NCBI GenBank assembly: GCA_023055425.1
Contig: JALGPY010000001.1
Location: forward strand, 69,868,994-69,932,993
Direction: 5' to 3'
DNA: 64,000 bases
Source of the DNA: Linanthus parryae
Taxonomy: Eukaryota; Streptophyta; Magnoliopsida; Ericales; Polemoniaceae
The position numbers and the translations under genes were made by a program. The notes beneath the pieces were generated by a model. That model had not been told where the DNA came from, did no database searches, and was given only the letters and a program-made list of their open reading frames with translations. Within the stretch, counting starts at the first letter, position 1. The number at the start of each line of letters is the position of its first letter. Below, piece by piece: positions 33,929 through 45,066 of the stretch.

Positions 33929-35700
33929 CATGTCGTAGAGCATAAACGTGGTTTATGTGTTACGTTTTGATAGTTTTACACTTTAAATTTATTGTTTATC
34001 GCGTAAAACAAGACAAATCAAGCATATGATGCAATTTGTCAATAATCAAACAAAACAAGATCTAGTTTTTGCATTGGATGCATGAATTAGTGAGTTTGAG
34101 AAATTTTAGGATCTTAGATCTAGGGTTTGGGCATTCTATGGAAAGAAGAAGTTCTTTTCATACAAGGAAACAACCAAACTTGGGCACCAAGCAAGGGAGT
34201 TGTTTTGGAAACAACTCCTAAAGGAGGATCGGCCCCCTAGGGGACCGCCCCTCCTTGCTTTCCACCCAAGTAAGCGTCGGCCAAGGGGCCGCGAAAGCCC
34301 TAGCCCACGGCCTAGCAATTAGATTGTTGGGCCCCATGGACCGTTTTAACCCTAGAAAATCCTAAAATCAATTAAAATTGACCAAGCGCGTTAAAATTGG
34401 ATTTTAACTGTTTATGTGCTATTCGCATGGTGATTGGATATGGCCTTTGGATGTGGTTTGGTGTGATTGTTTAATTTTTGTGTTTTGGTTTACGGCCTGC
34501 GAGCTGATCAATTAATTGTAATAATTAATTAGGGTTTTATGGCATGCGAGCCATTTTTTTTCTCAACTTTTGAGATTTATTTTATTTAGTATAGTTGTTA
34601 GCTAGTGCTAGATAGAATATATTGTTAGCCAAGATTGAAGAAAAGAAGCCCAAAGCCAAAGGGAGCCACAAAATATGGAGCATGGAGCATTCCACATGAC
34701 TATGAAGGATGGACCAAAGATGAAGACGCATGGAGATGTGTGTTCTTTTAGGGTTCATAGATTATTCCATTGGCTTGGAATTATCTTAGTCTAGAAAAGG
34801 CCATATTCACATCACGTTTTATTTTGTTTTGTGGTTGTTTATTTTATTGTCTTATTATTTTGTGGTTGGTGTATGGATGATGCATGCAATTAGGATAATA
34901 AGATAATTAGACAACCCGGATCTATTATTTGGAGTTGTGCCCAAACTCAAATAGATAGATTAGTTGATATGGATCAACAAAAACAATTAAAATTGAATTG
35001 AAACCTCCCTCAAAATTCAAATATTGTGTTCTTGCCTTCTCGTTATTTAAACACTCATTTTCATCATGATTTATCAAGTTCGTGCATGCCAAAGCAAGGC
35101 GACTTGGTTCATAATGATGGAATGCGATGGCACAAGCAAGTAATGTGCAATTGTTCAAATAAGAGGTTGTACACAACTAGGCTATTAATATGATTAAAAA
35201 TCTAGAGGCAATCAATTGGGATTATCCATACGGATGGATAAATAAGGAGTTATTTTCCCAATTGAACCAAGAGTTGCATGGGATGCAATTGGAATTGTTC
35301 CTACCTAAAATAGTCAATTTTTGGGTGACTTGCCAAAGCAAGCTCAAAAGGAGATGAAACATGGATCTTGGCCCACTAGAAAATATAATGATATTTTCCG
35401 CATTAATATCTTGAGGGTTATTAATCCGTAGTAAAATAGTGGGAACTATGTTTAACAATTTAAGTCCTTGTTAAATATCGTTAAAACGTCACAAACTTTG
35501 CATAATCCCATTATGTTGAATACTCATGGCATTAAACAAACAAAAACACGACTTTATCTATTTTCTAGACTGGTATAAAATTGAGAATTGTTCTCAAATA
35601 AAAGAGAAATTGTTTTAAATCGTAGAACATAAAGTTCTCTTCCTACCAACTACCAAAACAAACTAAAACCTAATGGAAAGGAACATCAAAGAATGGTTCT
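33929..35700 (+). other. untranslated leader of B
   Basis: Matches the leader of element C (59270-60825, opposite strand), including the 'gagttgtgcccaaactcaaatagatag' and 'accaagagttgcatgggatgcaatt' stretches. No ORF. Confidence 0.7.
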
Positions 35701-38700
35701 TTGGATGTGACTTGCCTCATGTTAGCTGCCATGAACTCTGAGCTTTGGAAGCAAGATAAGAACATGGAGGCGTATAATATGATCATACACTGAAAGAAGC
35801 TCTTTCAAAAGAGCGAGCTAGACATGAAAGGTTTGAAGTGTTGCTCCACTTTGCGTTGTGCAAATAAACTAATTCAATATGATTGAAACATTAGTGAATA
35901 TGCATTATCTATGAGATAGATAAAGAATAAACGGTTATTCACCCAAGTGGACCAAGAATTGCATTGGATGCAATTATAGTTTTGTTTTAAAGTTGATTTA
36001 CTCAATATGATTGAAAAATCACTAAACAAAACACTAACAATGGTCATGAGAAAATTTGTTAATGGATAAAAACATGGGTAAAGGAAAATAGTTTGCGCCG
36101 ACCCCATGGGTATCAAGCAAGCTTGTTTCTAAAACCAAATTGCCTCGAAGTCCCATAGGTGGTGTAGAGGAAGAGAAACTACCCAAAGTACCTGGAAGTA
36201 AATAATAAAGGAATTATGAATTCCGACATGGATATTTTTATTATAGAAAACAATGTGTCTATCTCATCATCATAAGTATATGATACTAGATGAGGATCTC
36301 ACATTTATGGAAGTGTGGAGGTTCTATAGAGACGAAGACAATTGGATGAGGAAGAAATAATCCCACACGTGGGGCTATGAAGCAAAGGGTTGCTGAATAA
36401 GCCGTAGGGAATTATTTCTACCTTTAAGAAATTGTTCATGATTTAGACAAAAGCAATCATGTCCCTGCTATGAGTAGGACCATTATCATAGTTTCTTGTT
36501 TGGAAAAGAAAGCTCCTTATCATAATAAAAGACAAATGTTGTTCCATTTATTATGATATGCATTATTGTAATGCAATTTTGTCTAAGTGGATTATATATC
36601 CTTGATCGTGATAATTTCATCTATAACATTAATACCAAGAGGTTTGCATATAATGATATGAACTTCACTTATCTTTAGCATTATCGTTTAGGCCTCATAA
36701 ATAAGAGATACATATCTAGAACTCCATGAGGATGGATTGCAGAACTCATTTGATTATTGAATCATATGATACATGTAAGACTTATTAGGCAAAGATATGA
36801 TCTTTTGGGAATCATACATGTTGATGTATGAAGGCCGCTAAGCACAAATGCTAAAGATGGTTTTCAGTACTTCATCATATTTACTGATGGGATCAGAGAA
36901 ATATGGATTTGTGTATCTTATGAAGAAACAAATCAGAATCCTTTGAATTGTTCAAAGTATTCAGGAATGAAGCAGAGAACCAGCTTGGAAAAAGTATTAG
37001 GGCTCTACGATTGGATCATAGAGGAGAGTACTTGAGCCAAGAGTTTGACAACAATCTATGAGAGTGTTGGATAACACTCCACCTAGCACGCCACATGGGT
37101 TTGGAGTGTCTAAAAGGAGAGTTCGGACCTTTTAGGACATGGTTCGGTCCACGATGAGTGAGACAGAACTTCCAGTTTACTTCTAGGGAATATGTTCTAA
37201 TTACAGCAAATTTCGCATTTAACCTTGTTCCATCAAAAGAGATTATGAAAAACACCATATGAGATATGGACTAGGAAGTTTCCTAGTATGTCATAAAGAT
37301 TTGGGGTTATGAAGCTTATGTAAAAGAGTTTACAAATAAAATTGGACCCAAGTTGGATAAATGTTTTGTGGGATATCCTGAAAAGGATATTATTTCTACA
37401 ACCTAATCGAGAACAAACTGTTTGTTTCTCGAACCACAATGTTTCTAGGTAGAGATTGTCTCTAAAAGAAACAGTGAGAGGACAGTAGAAAGGTTCAAGA
37501 ACCACAACAGAACATTGATCCTTTTGATGGAACATGAGCAGGATCACAAGATGTTGTGGAGCAACCTACTCAGATAACACAAGAACCTCATAGGTCAGGT
37601 ATGATATGTCAAGGGACTAGAGAAATAAGGATTTCTCATAACCCGTGATATATTGCTCATAAAGATGAGCCTACAACCTATTAGATTGCCACTTGTGGGC
37701 CATACTCTCATAAATGGCTAGGAGCCATGGGATACAAAATGGAATCCATGTATACCAACAAAGCATGGACTTTGGTGGAACCACCTGAAAGGTGCAAGTG
37801 GGTTATGAGGAAACCAACATGGATGGTAATATGATTACCTTTAAGGGACAATTGGTTCGGTAAGGATTTCCTGTGAGTTCATAGTATAGTCTATGACAAA
37901 ATCTTTCCCAGTTGTGATGCTTAAATTCATTAGTATCTTACTTGTAGCAATCGTTCTATAGATTGAGTCAAGCTTCTTGGAGTTGGATTCTTCAAATTGA
38001 AGATGCAATCAAAGGAGTTTGGTTCCATCAAAATTTTAAGATGAGAATTGTGTTTACAAGAAGGTTAGTGGGAGCATAATTATGTTTCTGGTCTTGTATG
38101 TGTAGACATACTAATCATTGGGAATGATGTCCCTACTTGGCAATCTTACGTAGATTGACTAGGGAATTAATCTTCAATGATAGACTTAGGCGAAGCAACC
38201 TATGAATATCTTTGGAGATAGATCAAGATGGTTGTGCGGCTTAAGTCATAGTACACAAATTGACAAAGGTGTTGAAATGGTTCAACATGAAAAGAATATG
38301 GATTCTACCTATGTCACGTGGAATTGGTATTTGGAAGACTAGTTGTCTTTCCAATTAAATTGGGAATAGATCGCATGAATAAGATTCACGAGATACGCCA
38401 TGTTATGTACTAGGCCAGTTGTGTAATATGACATGACACAAAGATACTAGTCAAATCCGGGTGAGCGTCACTGATAAATTATCAAGATTATCCTTAAGAA
38501 CTTGAGAAGAACTAAAGGATGAATTCTTGATAAATGGAGGATAGGAAGAGTTTACTGTAAGGGTTTACAGTAACGTGAAATTCAAATCTAACAAAGAAGA
38601 TTTCAGATTATAAGTCGAGTTTTATGTTTTGCCCATGTGGGAGCGACTGTGAGCTGGAAAGGTTCCGGGCAAGATTCAGTCACTGGTTCTAACATAGAGG

Positions 38701-38878
38701 ACTGAGTAAATTACTGCATAAGATGCACTTATTCCGAATTTTCAAACTCAATCAAATTGTTGATGGAGAAGATGTGAATATTTTCAAGGTACTAGCAGAT
38801 GTCCTGCCCCTTCGCAGCGGAAGCGTGGAGGGCCGCGCTAGATCAACAGGCATATGATGCAGGAGATTGACTCTAGTG
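35701..38878 (+). pseudogene. remnant copia gag-pol of element B
   Basis: Only fragments can be read, in several frames: a gag piece near 35740-35860, the integrase region near 36700-37070 (ending GEYLSQEFDNN), RT fragments near 37690-38130 and an RNase H piece near 38600-38700. Stops and indels are dense. Part of the gag region (35900-35990) instead repeats leader sequence also found at 35225-35310. No functional product is possible. Confidence 0.8.
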
Positions 38879-38891
38879 CAAGTGGGAGACT
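38879..38891 (+). promoter_or_regulatory. polypurine tract of B
   Basis: GCAAGTGGGAGAC immediately before the 3' LTR, the same sequence as in element C. Confidence 0.85.
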
Positions 38892-40445
38892 GTTGGAATT
38901 GTGCCCTATAGGCAATCAATTTATTGTGACAAATATGTGGATTTACGATTCATTATGTTATCGATATGGAGATATGTTAACATGAATGAAGTCCTTAGAA
39001 TATAAGTGTTATATTCTTAAATAGCCCTAGTCAATTATAATGATTAATAGGACAATCATCTATAGACTAGTATGGGGTTGGATTGATATGGAGATATCAT
39101 GATCCAACACATGGGTATGCATTAGGAGTAATGGCATACTGGATTGACCCATCTCCAAAAAGGCTACATACACGTTATGTTAAGTCACAAGTGCTTCTCG
39201 TGGTGCAATGGTATTGTCATCCTTAGACTTGAAGTCGCTAGATATTCTAGTTGTGGATTATTGTGATTTTGGTAGCGTCAAACGCTACACCGTAACTGGG
39301 TAGCTATAAAGGCGTGTGCTGGATACAATAAAAAGAAAGCTTAGAGATTGTAGTGGACGTAGATAGAATTTGTCCCTCACACATAACGGGAGAAAATATC
39401 CAAGGCCACTCGAGGGATAGTGCTTATAAAATGTCTGGCCAGACTCAAATAAATCAATATAGGATATTGATGTTATTTGCACGAATAAGGCTATTCCCAT
39501 GGATCGATAAACTATAGATTGGATATACGAGTGTGACTTGTATGTCTCGTGTCCAATGCGGATATTGGGACAAAGGGATGAGACAATTACTTGCACAAGG
39601 TTTGTCATGATGACTATTCTATTTGTTGGCTAGAATGGATGTCATGCTAGAGGCCGCTCCATATTAGTAAATAGTTACAACTAACTAAATAGAACCTATG
39701 GGGTCACACGTCACATAGGGGTGAACTAGACTTGGGAATTAATAAATATGATTAATTAATTAGAAGGATCAAATCGCAACAACTTGCTAACTTAGTAGGA
39801 CTAATATGCAAGTTGGACTAATCCATGTATAGACATGATTATGATTTTCCAAGGTGGACTAATTCATTTCGAGACATGATTAGGATTAATTTGCAAATAT
39901 AACTAATCCATGTATGGACATGATTAGGACTAGTTTGCAAAAGGGGACTAATCCTTGTTTGAGTAGGATTAGGAGAGGGGTTCTTTATCTAGTAGGACAT
40001 GGAGTTGTTGGACTATATAAAGAACACTCCTAGCTTATTTTTTCTCTCTACACACAATACATCTATATGATAGAGTAGGAAAAAAAATCAAGGCGAGAGA
40101 GCAAGTCCCAAGGAGGGCCGAACCCCCCATTGGGACCGCCCCCTACCCGTCGACCTCACAAGGAGGAGCCGCCCCACCTTGTTGCACCGTGTTCCATGAC
40201 TTCTTCTTCCTCTTCAATTCTTCCTAGCTATCACAAGGAGTTGGAGGATCTAGATCTCACCTCTAGGCGTGGATCAACCGTAGAGACGTGACACAATTCA
40301 CGTTACAAGTCATCACAGGAGAACCCTAAGGTGTGTAACATAATTCTTCCTTTACCATCGTTATGTCTCTTGTTCTGTGATCCTTGGAGGGTATTGCATG
40401 GATAAATTATCTTTCCCGCTGCGTATCCATGATCAAAACCCTAAA
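38892..40445 (+). repeat. 3' LTR of B
   Basis: Starts TGTTGGAATTGTGCCC and ends AAAACCCTAAA (CA changed to AA). TATATAAAG near 40014. Roughly 4% different from the 5' LTR over the shared 3' half. Confidence 0.9.
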
Positions 40446-40450
40446 TTCCA

Positions 40451-41264
40451 CCCCCACGTTATCTATATTGATATGATCTCTTCGGATATTACTATTGTAT
40501 CATCATTGGTGGCTCCATGTGCTTATTGAGAATGAAATTGAAATTGAAAAAAAAAGCAGAAAAAAAAAAACAGAAAGTTGAAGGTGAAATGGAAGGGAGC
40601 CGAAAATTAAACTTCATGAAGACCAAGGAGATTAGCTATTGTTCGAGATCACTTCTTCACATTTGTGTCCGCGAGAATGGCGTTACACCAGGATTGAGGG
40701 AATGAGGGCTGGAGTAGTTAGTTCGATGGGGTTCCTTGGATTTTGGTGAGGGAGTGTGAGAATCGAGTTTTGTGAGATATATCATGACGTCTAGGAATGC
40801 GCTTCTAAATATCCTATCCTACCCGTCCTAAGCCGTCAACATTTTAACCCATGGATAAATAGCTTGGATGGTAAGTGCGAGGGATACGTTTGATGAGTGT
40901 GCGGAACCAACTTATTTTGTGTTCGTGCCCATTCTGTCTGACGAAACTGGCCGCAAGTTCTACCGATCACCAAAGTTATATAATCTTCTAGGGGATGTGA
41001 GAGCCTTATGACATACCGGTTTGTTCTTTGATATTGCCCAATCTCTAACAAGAAAAAGAAAAAAATATGTTCTTTAATTCCTTGCATTGTACATACTTGA
41101 GTAGCATTGTGCATATCATGTAGTTGCATAGTCGTTTCTTTGTGTATTGAGTCGTTAGTCGTGTTGGCTAGCGGAAATTTAAGTATGCAAAGTGGTGGGG
41201 TATGCATTAGTTTGGTTGTGGTATGTATGCAATGTCTCAAGTGTGGGAGTTTTGTGCTTCATTG
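40451..41264 (+). other. 3' non-coding part of E after the B insertion
   Basis: Resumes E sequence at the duplicated TTCCA. No ORF is supported. It ends at the hairpin and polypurine tract next to the 3' LTR. Confidence 0.6.
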
Positions 41265-41281
41265 TTGCTCGGGACGAGCAA
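41265..41281 (+). repeat. conserved hairpin before the E polypurine tract
   Basis: TTGCTCG - GGA - CGAGCAA, a perfect 7-bp stem. The identical 17-mer is present at 52514-52530 in element D. Confidence 0.9.
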
Positions 41282-41287
41282 GAGAGT

Positions 41288-41302
41288 AAGTGTGGGGGAG
41301 TT
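41288..41302 (+). promoter_or_regulatory. polypurine tract of E
   Basis: AAGTGTGGGGGAGTT abutting the TG of the 3' LTR. Confidence 0.85.
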
Positions 41303-42953
41303 TGATAGAACCTTTTAGGGTCTATAATTCTTTAGCATTTAACACATGATTATAGGTATTTGTAGAGTGTTTTGAGGCCAATGTTAGAGATTCTAGGTCG
41401 TTTTTTCACTTGTTGCTGCCATGTGCTATATTGTTAGTCCGTGCGTTTTCCATGTATATTTTATTGTTATTTGTCAAATATAATCGCTTGGTATGTTTTT
41501 TCATGTTGTTTTGGCAGGGAAGTATGATAATCGATTGATAGGAGGCATGGAACGAACTTCGGAAACAAAGGGGAGGAAGAGTGGAGTCAAGAGAAGCCGA
41601 ATTGGAGGAGCTTGGATGACCAGTCTGCACTATTTTGATCATAGACGGAGTTCTAAAAATAATTTTAGTGTGATACCAGTGCCATGTGAAAGTAGACTCA
41701 GAGAGCTTTCCATCGATAGGTCACGGAGCTAAATCCGAGTTCGGACGAAGAAGATATCGTGTTTTGAAGTCAGGAGCAGATTTTAGGGGGCTTTTGTGCA
41801 TTTACTGAAGACTTCTGCGGGTTATGATTCAAGAACGACCTAGGGATGGGAAGAAGCATCATTCACGCATCCAGAGAGCCCAGAAGAAGGAGGATAGCAA
41901 GGATACTTTATTGGGAACGATCTCAAGCAAGGAGGAGAACCCGGATCGCGCCAATCTTCACGATTTTAGCGTTTGATCTATTTTTCTCTTTACTTTCTTG
42001 TATGAACTATTCAAGAACCATGTTAAATTGTGTTATGAGTAGCTAAAATCATACCTAGGCATCTATGGAGAGCCTATGGTTTATGTTTTGATGATATTTT
42101 CCGGATTTTGGATGATCTTTCATGCTAGGATTATGGTTTAATGGAGATTGTTTTGGTTTTCATCATGTTGAGTTCTTTCCTTGACAAGTTAGGGATAAGA
42201 TGTGTGATGTGAATTGTCTATTTCTTCATTCAATCATGAACTAGGCTTAATGATGATATTGGTATCCTAATTATCTTGTTTATTGTGCTTATGTCCTAGT
42301 AACGTAGGAGTCATGACCCGAAATTACTATGTAAATAGTGAGTGTGTGAAAACAACTCTACCCTAGTTGGGATGAGTAAACAAGATCATTCTTAATTGAC
42401 TAGACTGAGAGGTTAGTTGGATAGTAATGGCTAGATGAGAGTAAATTCAGTAGGAAGTAATGAGTTGTTAGTGAATGGTGGTCTGAGAGGACATTACTCC
42501 TTGCAATGTTGTTGGCCTGCTAGAACACATAGGTAGTATACTTGGCCTGAGAGGGACAGATCGTTACCTTTGAGTAGAACGACATGAGACTGATAGGTAA
42601 ATGTCAACGCCATTACCCAGCATAGGTTGCTAAGAGTCATTGTGTTAGAACATGGAACCGGAATTGTCAAAACTACCTTAGGTGATCTATAGATTGCCTA
42701 GCTTTCTCTCCTCTGATTTCTATCAAATCATTCTATTCGCGTTATTTTATTACCATTGCTGGTCACTTGTTTGAGGGTGACAACACTTCAAACTACAATA
42801 ATTTTTATCGGTTACTTAGGTAGATTAAGTTTAATTGCTAATCTAGAACATATAGTAACACCTTCCCTTGGGTTCGATAACTCGGAGTCCAAAATACTCC
42901 ACTTTATTACTTGACCGTATACTTGCGTAGAAATGCGTAGTAATCGCGCGTCA
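41303..42953 (+). repeat. 3' LTR of element E
   Basis: 1651 bp, TGATAGAACC ... GTAATCGCGCGTCA, followed by the target duplication and LINE sequence. Confidence 0.9.
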
Positions 42954-43045
42954 GATGTCACGTCAACGGAGCACGGAAGTAATGATGCTACAGAGAAAAA
43001 CAATGGAACGACGGTAAATGCGGAGGAGAACCACCGCCGAGGCCA

Positions 43046-43333
43046 ATGATCGCCATAAGTTGAAACGTGCGAGGGTTGGGAAACCCCCGCACGTTCTGGG
43101 CTATCCGTGACCTTGCAAAGAGGAAACACCCAAGTCTCCTTGTTCTTATGGAAACCAAAAGGAGTAGTGGGGAGATGGATTTTATTCGCTATAAGTTTCA
43201 TATCGATATTGGCTTTCATGTAGGTTGTGTGGACCGCGGGACCGGACAGGGGGGGGGGGGGTACTGTCCCTCCTTTGGGATAGTTCGGTTTAACTATCGG
43301 TGTTAATGTATTCTCAGTTTCGTGTGGACTGTT
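43046..43333 (+). pseudogene. LINE ORF2, N-terminal endonuclease start
   Basis: ATG at 43046 begins MIAIS followed by TGA (Trp expected in this family) and NVRGLGNPRTFWAIRDL, the typical opening of a plant L1 apurinic-like endonuclease, then LLVLMETKR. A 13-G run (43249-43261) puts the downstream LSLLW part out of frame. Element D is inserted at 43334, so the domain continues at 63038. Confidence 0.85.
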
Positions 43334-44920
43334 TGATAACGCCTAATTAGGGGTTATCTTTTAGCCTGATTTCACGAGTATTTGTGTCGGAAATAGCGGT
43401 TTTTGCCGGAAAATGCCTTAGAATGCCTCGGGAATCTAGAACGAGACGTTTATTTGTACTTCCTGGATTTCTGCTTATTTATTGCTATATTTGGATATGA
43501 TCGCGGGTTTTCGTTCGTGTTGCCTTTTCAGGAACAGGTTCGGGAGGTGCATCGGGAAGCGTGCCGGGACCAAGCCGGGACCGTCTCGGGAAACGTGCAC
43601 AAGACCGGGACAAGACGGGAACACGGAAAAGCAGGCGAACACCAAGGGAGGCAAACCGGGAGCGTCAGGCAGAAGAGTGGGACCCAGGGGACCCAACCAG
43701 GCCCACCAAAGGACCAAGCAGGGCCCCATCTCCACCCCACTGCCTGCGTATATACGCAGCCTTGCGTATATACGCAGGCAGGAGGGGGAGAGGGGGAGGT
43801 GGTTACAGGCTCTGGTTGCGTATATACGCAACTCTGCGTATATACGCAGCCAGTTTGACTTTTTTGGTCAAAGACGGTGGACCGATGGTAGATTCCGTAA
43901 TTTCGGGCGCACACGTTTCGGGGAAAACAGCACTATTTAAAGACTCGTCCAGGCTCGTTTTGAAGACAGAGAGACACAACACAATTCTCAGCACAACCGA
44001 AGGGCAAGTCAGAGCATTCACGGAGAGCACGAAAGCGCGATTCGAGATTCGAAGACTTAGTTTGATTTCGTTTTCTCTCTTTATATTCAGAAACTGCGTT
44101 TTGTATTATGTCTAGTCGTAGCTAAACTTTTCACCTAGGTTCTCGGTGAACCTAGGGTTTCGTATCCAGATTTTAAGACTACTTCGTGTATGGATTCATG
44201 ATGATTATCTTAATTCAGCAAGTTATATCTGTTATTCTGGTTTTGATTGTTATCGTATATGCATGATAGGATTGATCATCCAGGATTGCTATAGACCCGA
44301 GCTTGTAGGTGAAAACGTCAAGTTAGGGTTAGGAAGAAAAACTAGGATTTAGTACCTTACCCTGATAGACCGACCAGAGAAAGGGAGATAGGGCTAGCAT
44401 CGAAAAACGTGAGACCAACTGTTAGAGAATTGGACCTAGGCCATTCGGACAGGTTAGAAACCCTAACCGGATTAGACCGAGACTGCAGATTTAGGCAGCT
44501 TAACAAGAATCCGAAAGTCTGCAGGATCGGGATTACGTGTGGAATCTGAAAAGTCACCGCACAACTGGTACGTTGCACAGATATCGAAACTGCTGAGTGT
44601 TTTCATAATCAAACGTAAAACTGAAATCTGTAGAAACCCTAGGGGATCCTGGAACGTAGTTTTCATCTATTATCGTTACAACCAATTCAACTTATTTCAG
44701 AAAACGTCACAAAAAATATTTACGTTTACGTTTTTAATTTCTGTTTTTAGTTTAGTCACTACATTCACAACCTACTCCTCCTTGTTACTACACTCAGTTA
44801 ACCTAAACTGACAACGTGAGTAAACCCGAAATAGTCCTCGTGGGAACGATCACCCGAGTCTAATTGCACCCGGTATTACAAGATTCGTACACTTGCGACA
44901 GCACGTTAGTTTGCGCATCA
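43334..44920 (+). repeat. 5' LTR of element D
   Basis: 1587 bp, TGATAACGCC ... TTTGCGCATCA. The U3 part carries two pairs of the 14-bp palindrome (starts 43745/43763 and 43817/43835). A probable TATA box, TATTTAAA, lies at 43934-43941, about 90 bp after the second pair. Confidence 0.93.
43745..43848. repeat. two 18-bp-register palindrome pairs in D 5' LTR
   Basis: TGCGTATATACGCA at 43745, 43763, 43817 and 43835. Each pair is also symmetric outside: GCC/GGC flank the first pair, CTGG/CCAG the second. Confidence 0.95.
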
Positions 44921-44926
44921 AGTTTT

Positions 44927-44944
44927 TGGCGCCGTTGCCGGGGA
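44927..44944 (+). promoter_or_regulatory. primer-binding site of D (tRNA-Asp)
   Basis: TGGCGCCGTTGCCGGGGA, exact complement of the 3' end of plant tRNA-Asp(GTC), six bases after the LTR. Confidence 0.93.
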
Positions 44945-45066
44945 CTTTTTAGGGTCTATTTAGTAGTCAGAATTAGTTTTCTGAGTTTTTGTTTATTTTC
45001 AGTTTTGTTATTTTTCTTTTTATCTCACTGCGTTTTTGAATCTGCGTTTTCAGGACTGTTTAGTTG

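Larger units (their letters stand above)
33186..40445 (+). mobile_element. element B: decayed copia retrotransposon nested in E
   Basis: 5-bp target duplication TTCCA at 33181-33185 and 40446-40450. The 5' LTR is 33186-33913 and the 3' LTR 38892-40445. The PBS matches initiator Met-tRNA (TGGTATCAGAGCC), and the polypurine tract is AAGTGGGAGAC. It is the same family as element C: leader and LTR blocks match C on the opposite strand. The 5' LTR has lost about 830 bp relative to the 3' LTR. The terminal CA of the 3' LTR reads AA. Confidence 0.9.
27683..42953 (+). mobile_element. element E: Athila-like gypsy retrotransposon lacking gag-pol
   Basis: The LTRs 27683-29322 and 41303-42953 both begin TGATAG and end CGCGCGTCA. 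The PBS matches plant tRNA-Asp with two mismatches, and the polypurine tract is GTGTGGGGGAGTT. Flanks GATGG (27678-27682) and GATGT (42954-42958) are a 5-bp target duplication with one change. Shortly after the PBS the sequence jumps to the block that follows pol in element D (GGTCGGGCCGTC...GACAACCC, 29451-29503). Gag, protease, RT and integrase are therefore absent. It keeps an env-like ORF. Copia element B is inserted at 33181-40450. Confidence 0.85.

Noticed and set aside
43403..43858. Open frame reaching from the D LTR start, repeated at 52619-53005
   Set aside because: Pure LTR sequence in both copies with no domain; coincidence of GC-rich U3 composition.
43475..44115. Open frames rich in AYIR/CVYTQ repeats in the D LTRs and post-pol region
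   Set aside because: They are translations of the palindrome TGCGTATATACGCA inside LTR sequence, in several frames and on both strands; not genes.
29329..44944. tRNA genes at the tRNA-like sites
   Set aside because: Only 18-bp complements of tRNA 3' ends are present; these are primer-binding sites, not tRNA genes.
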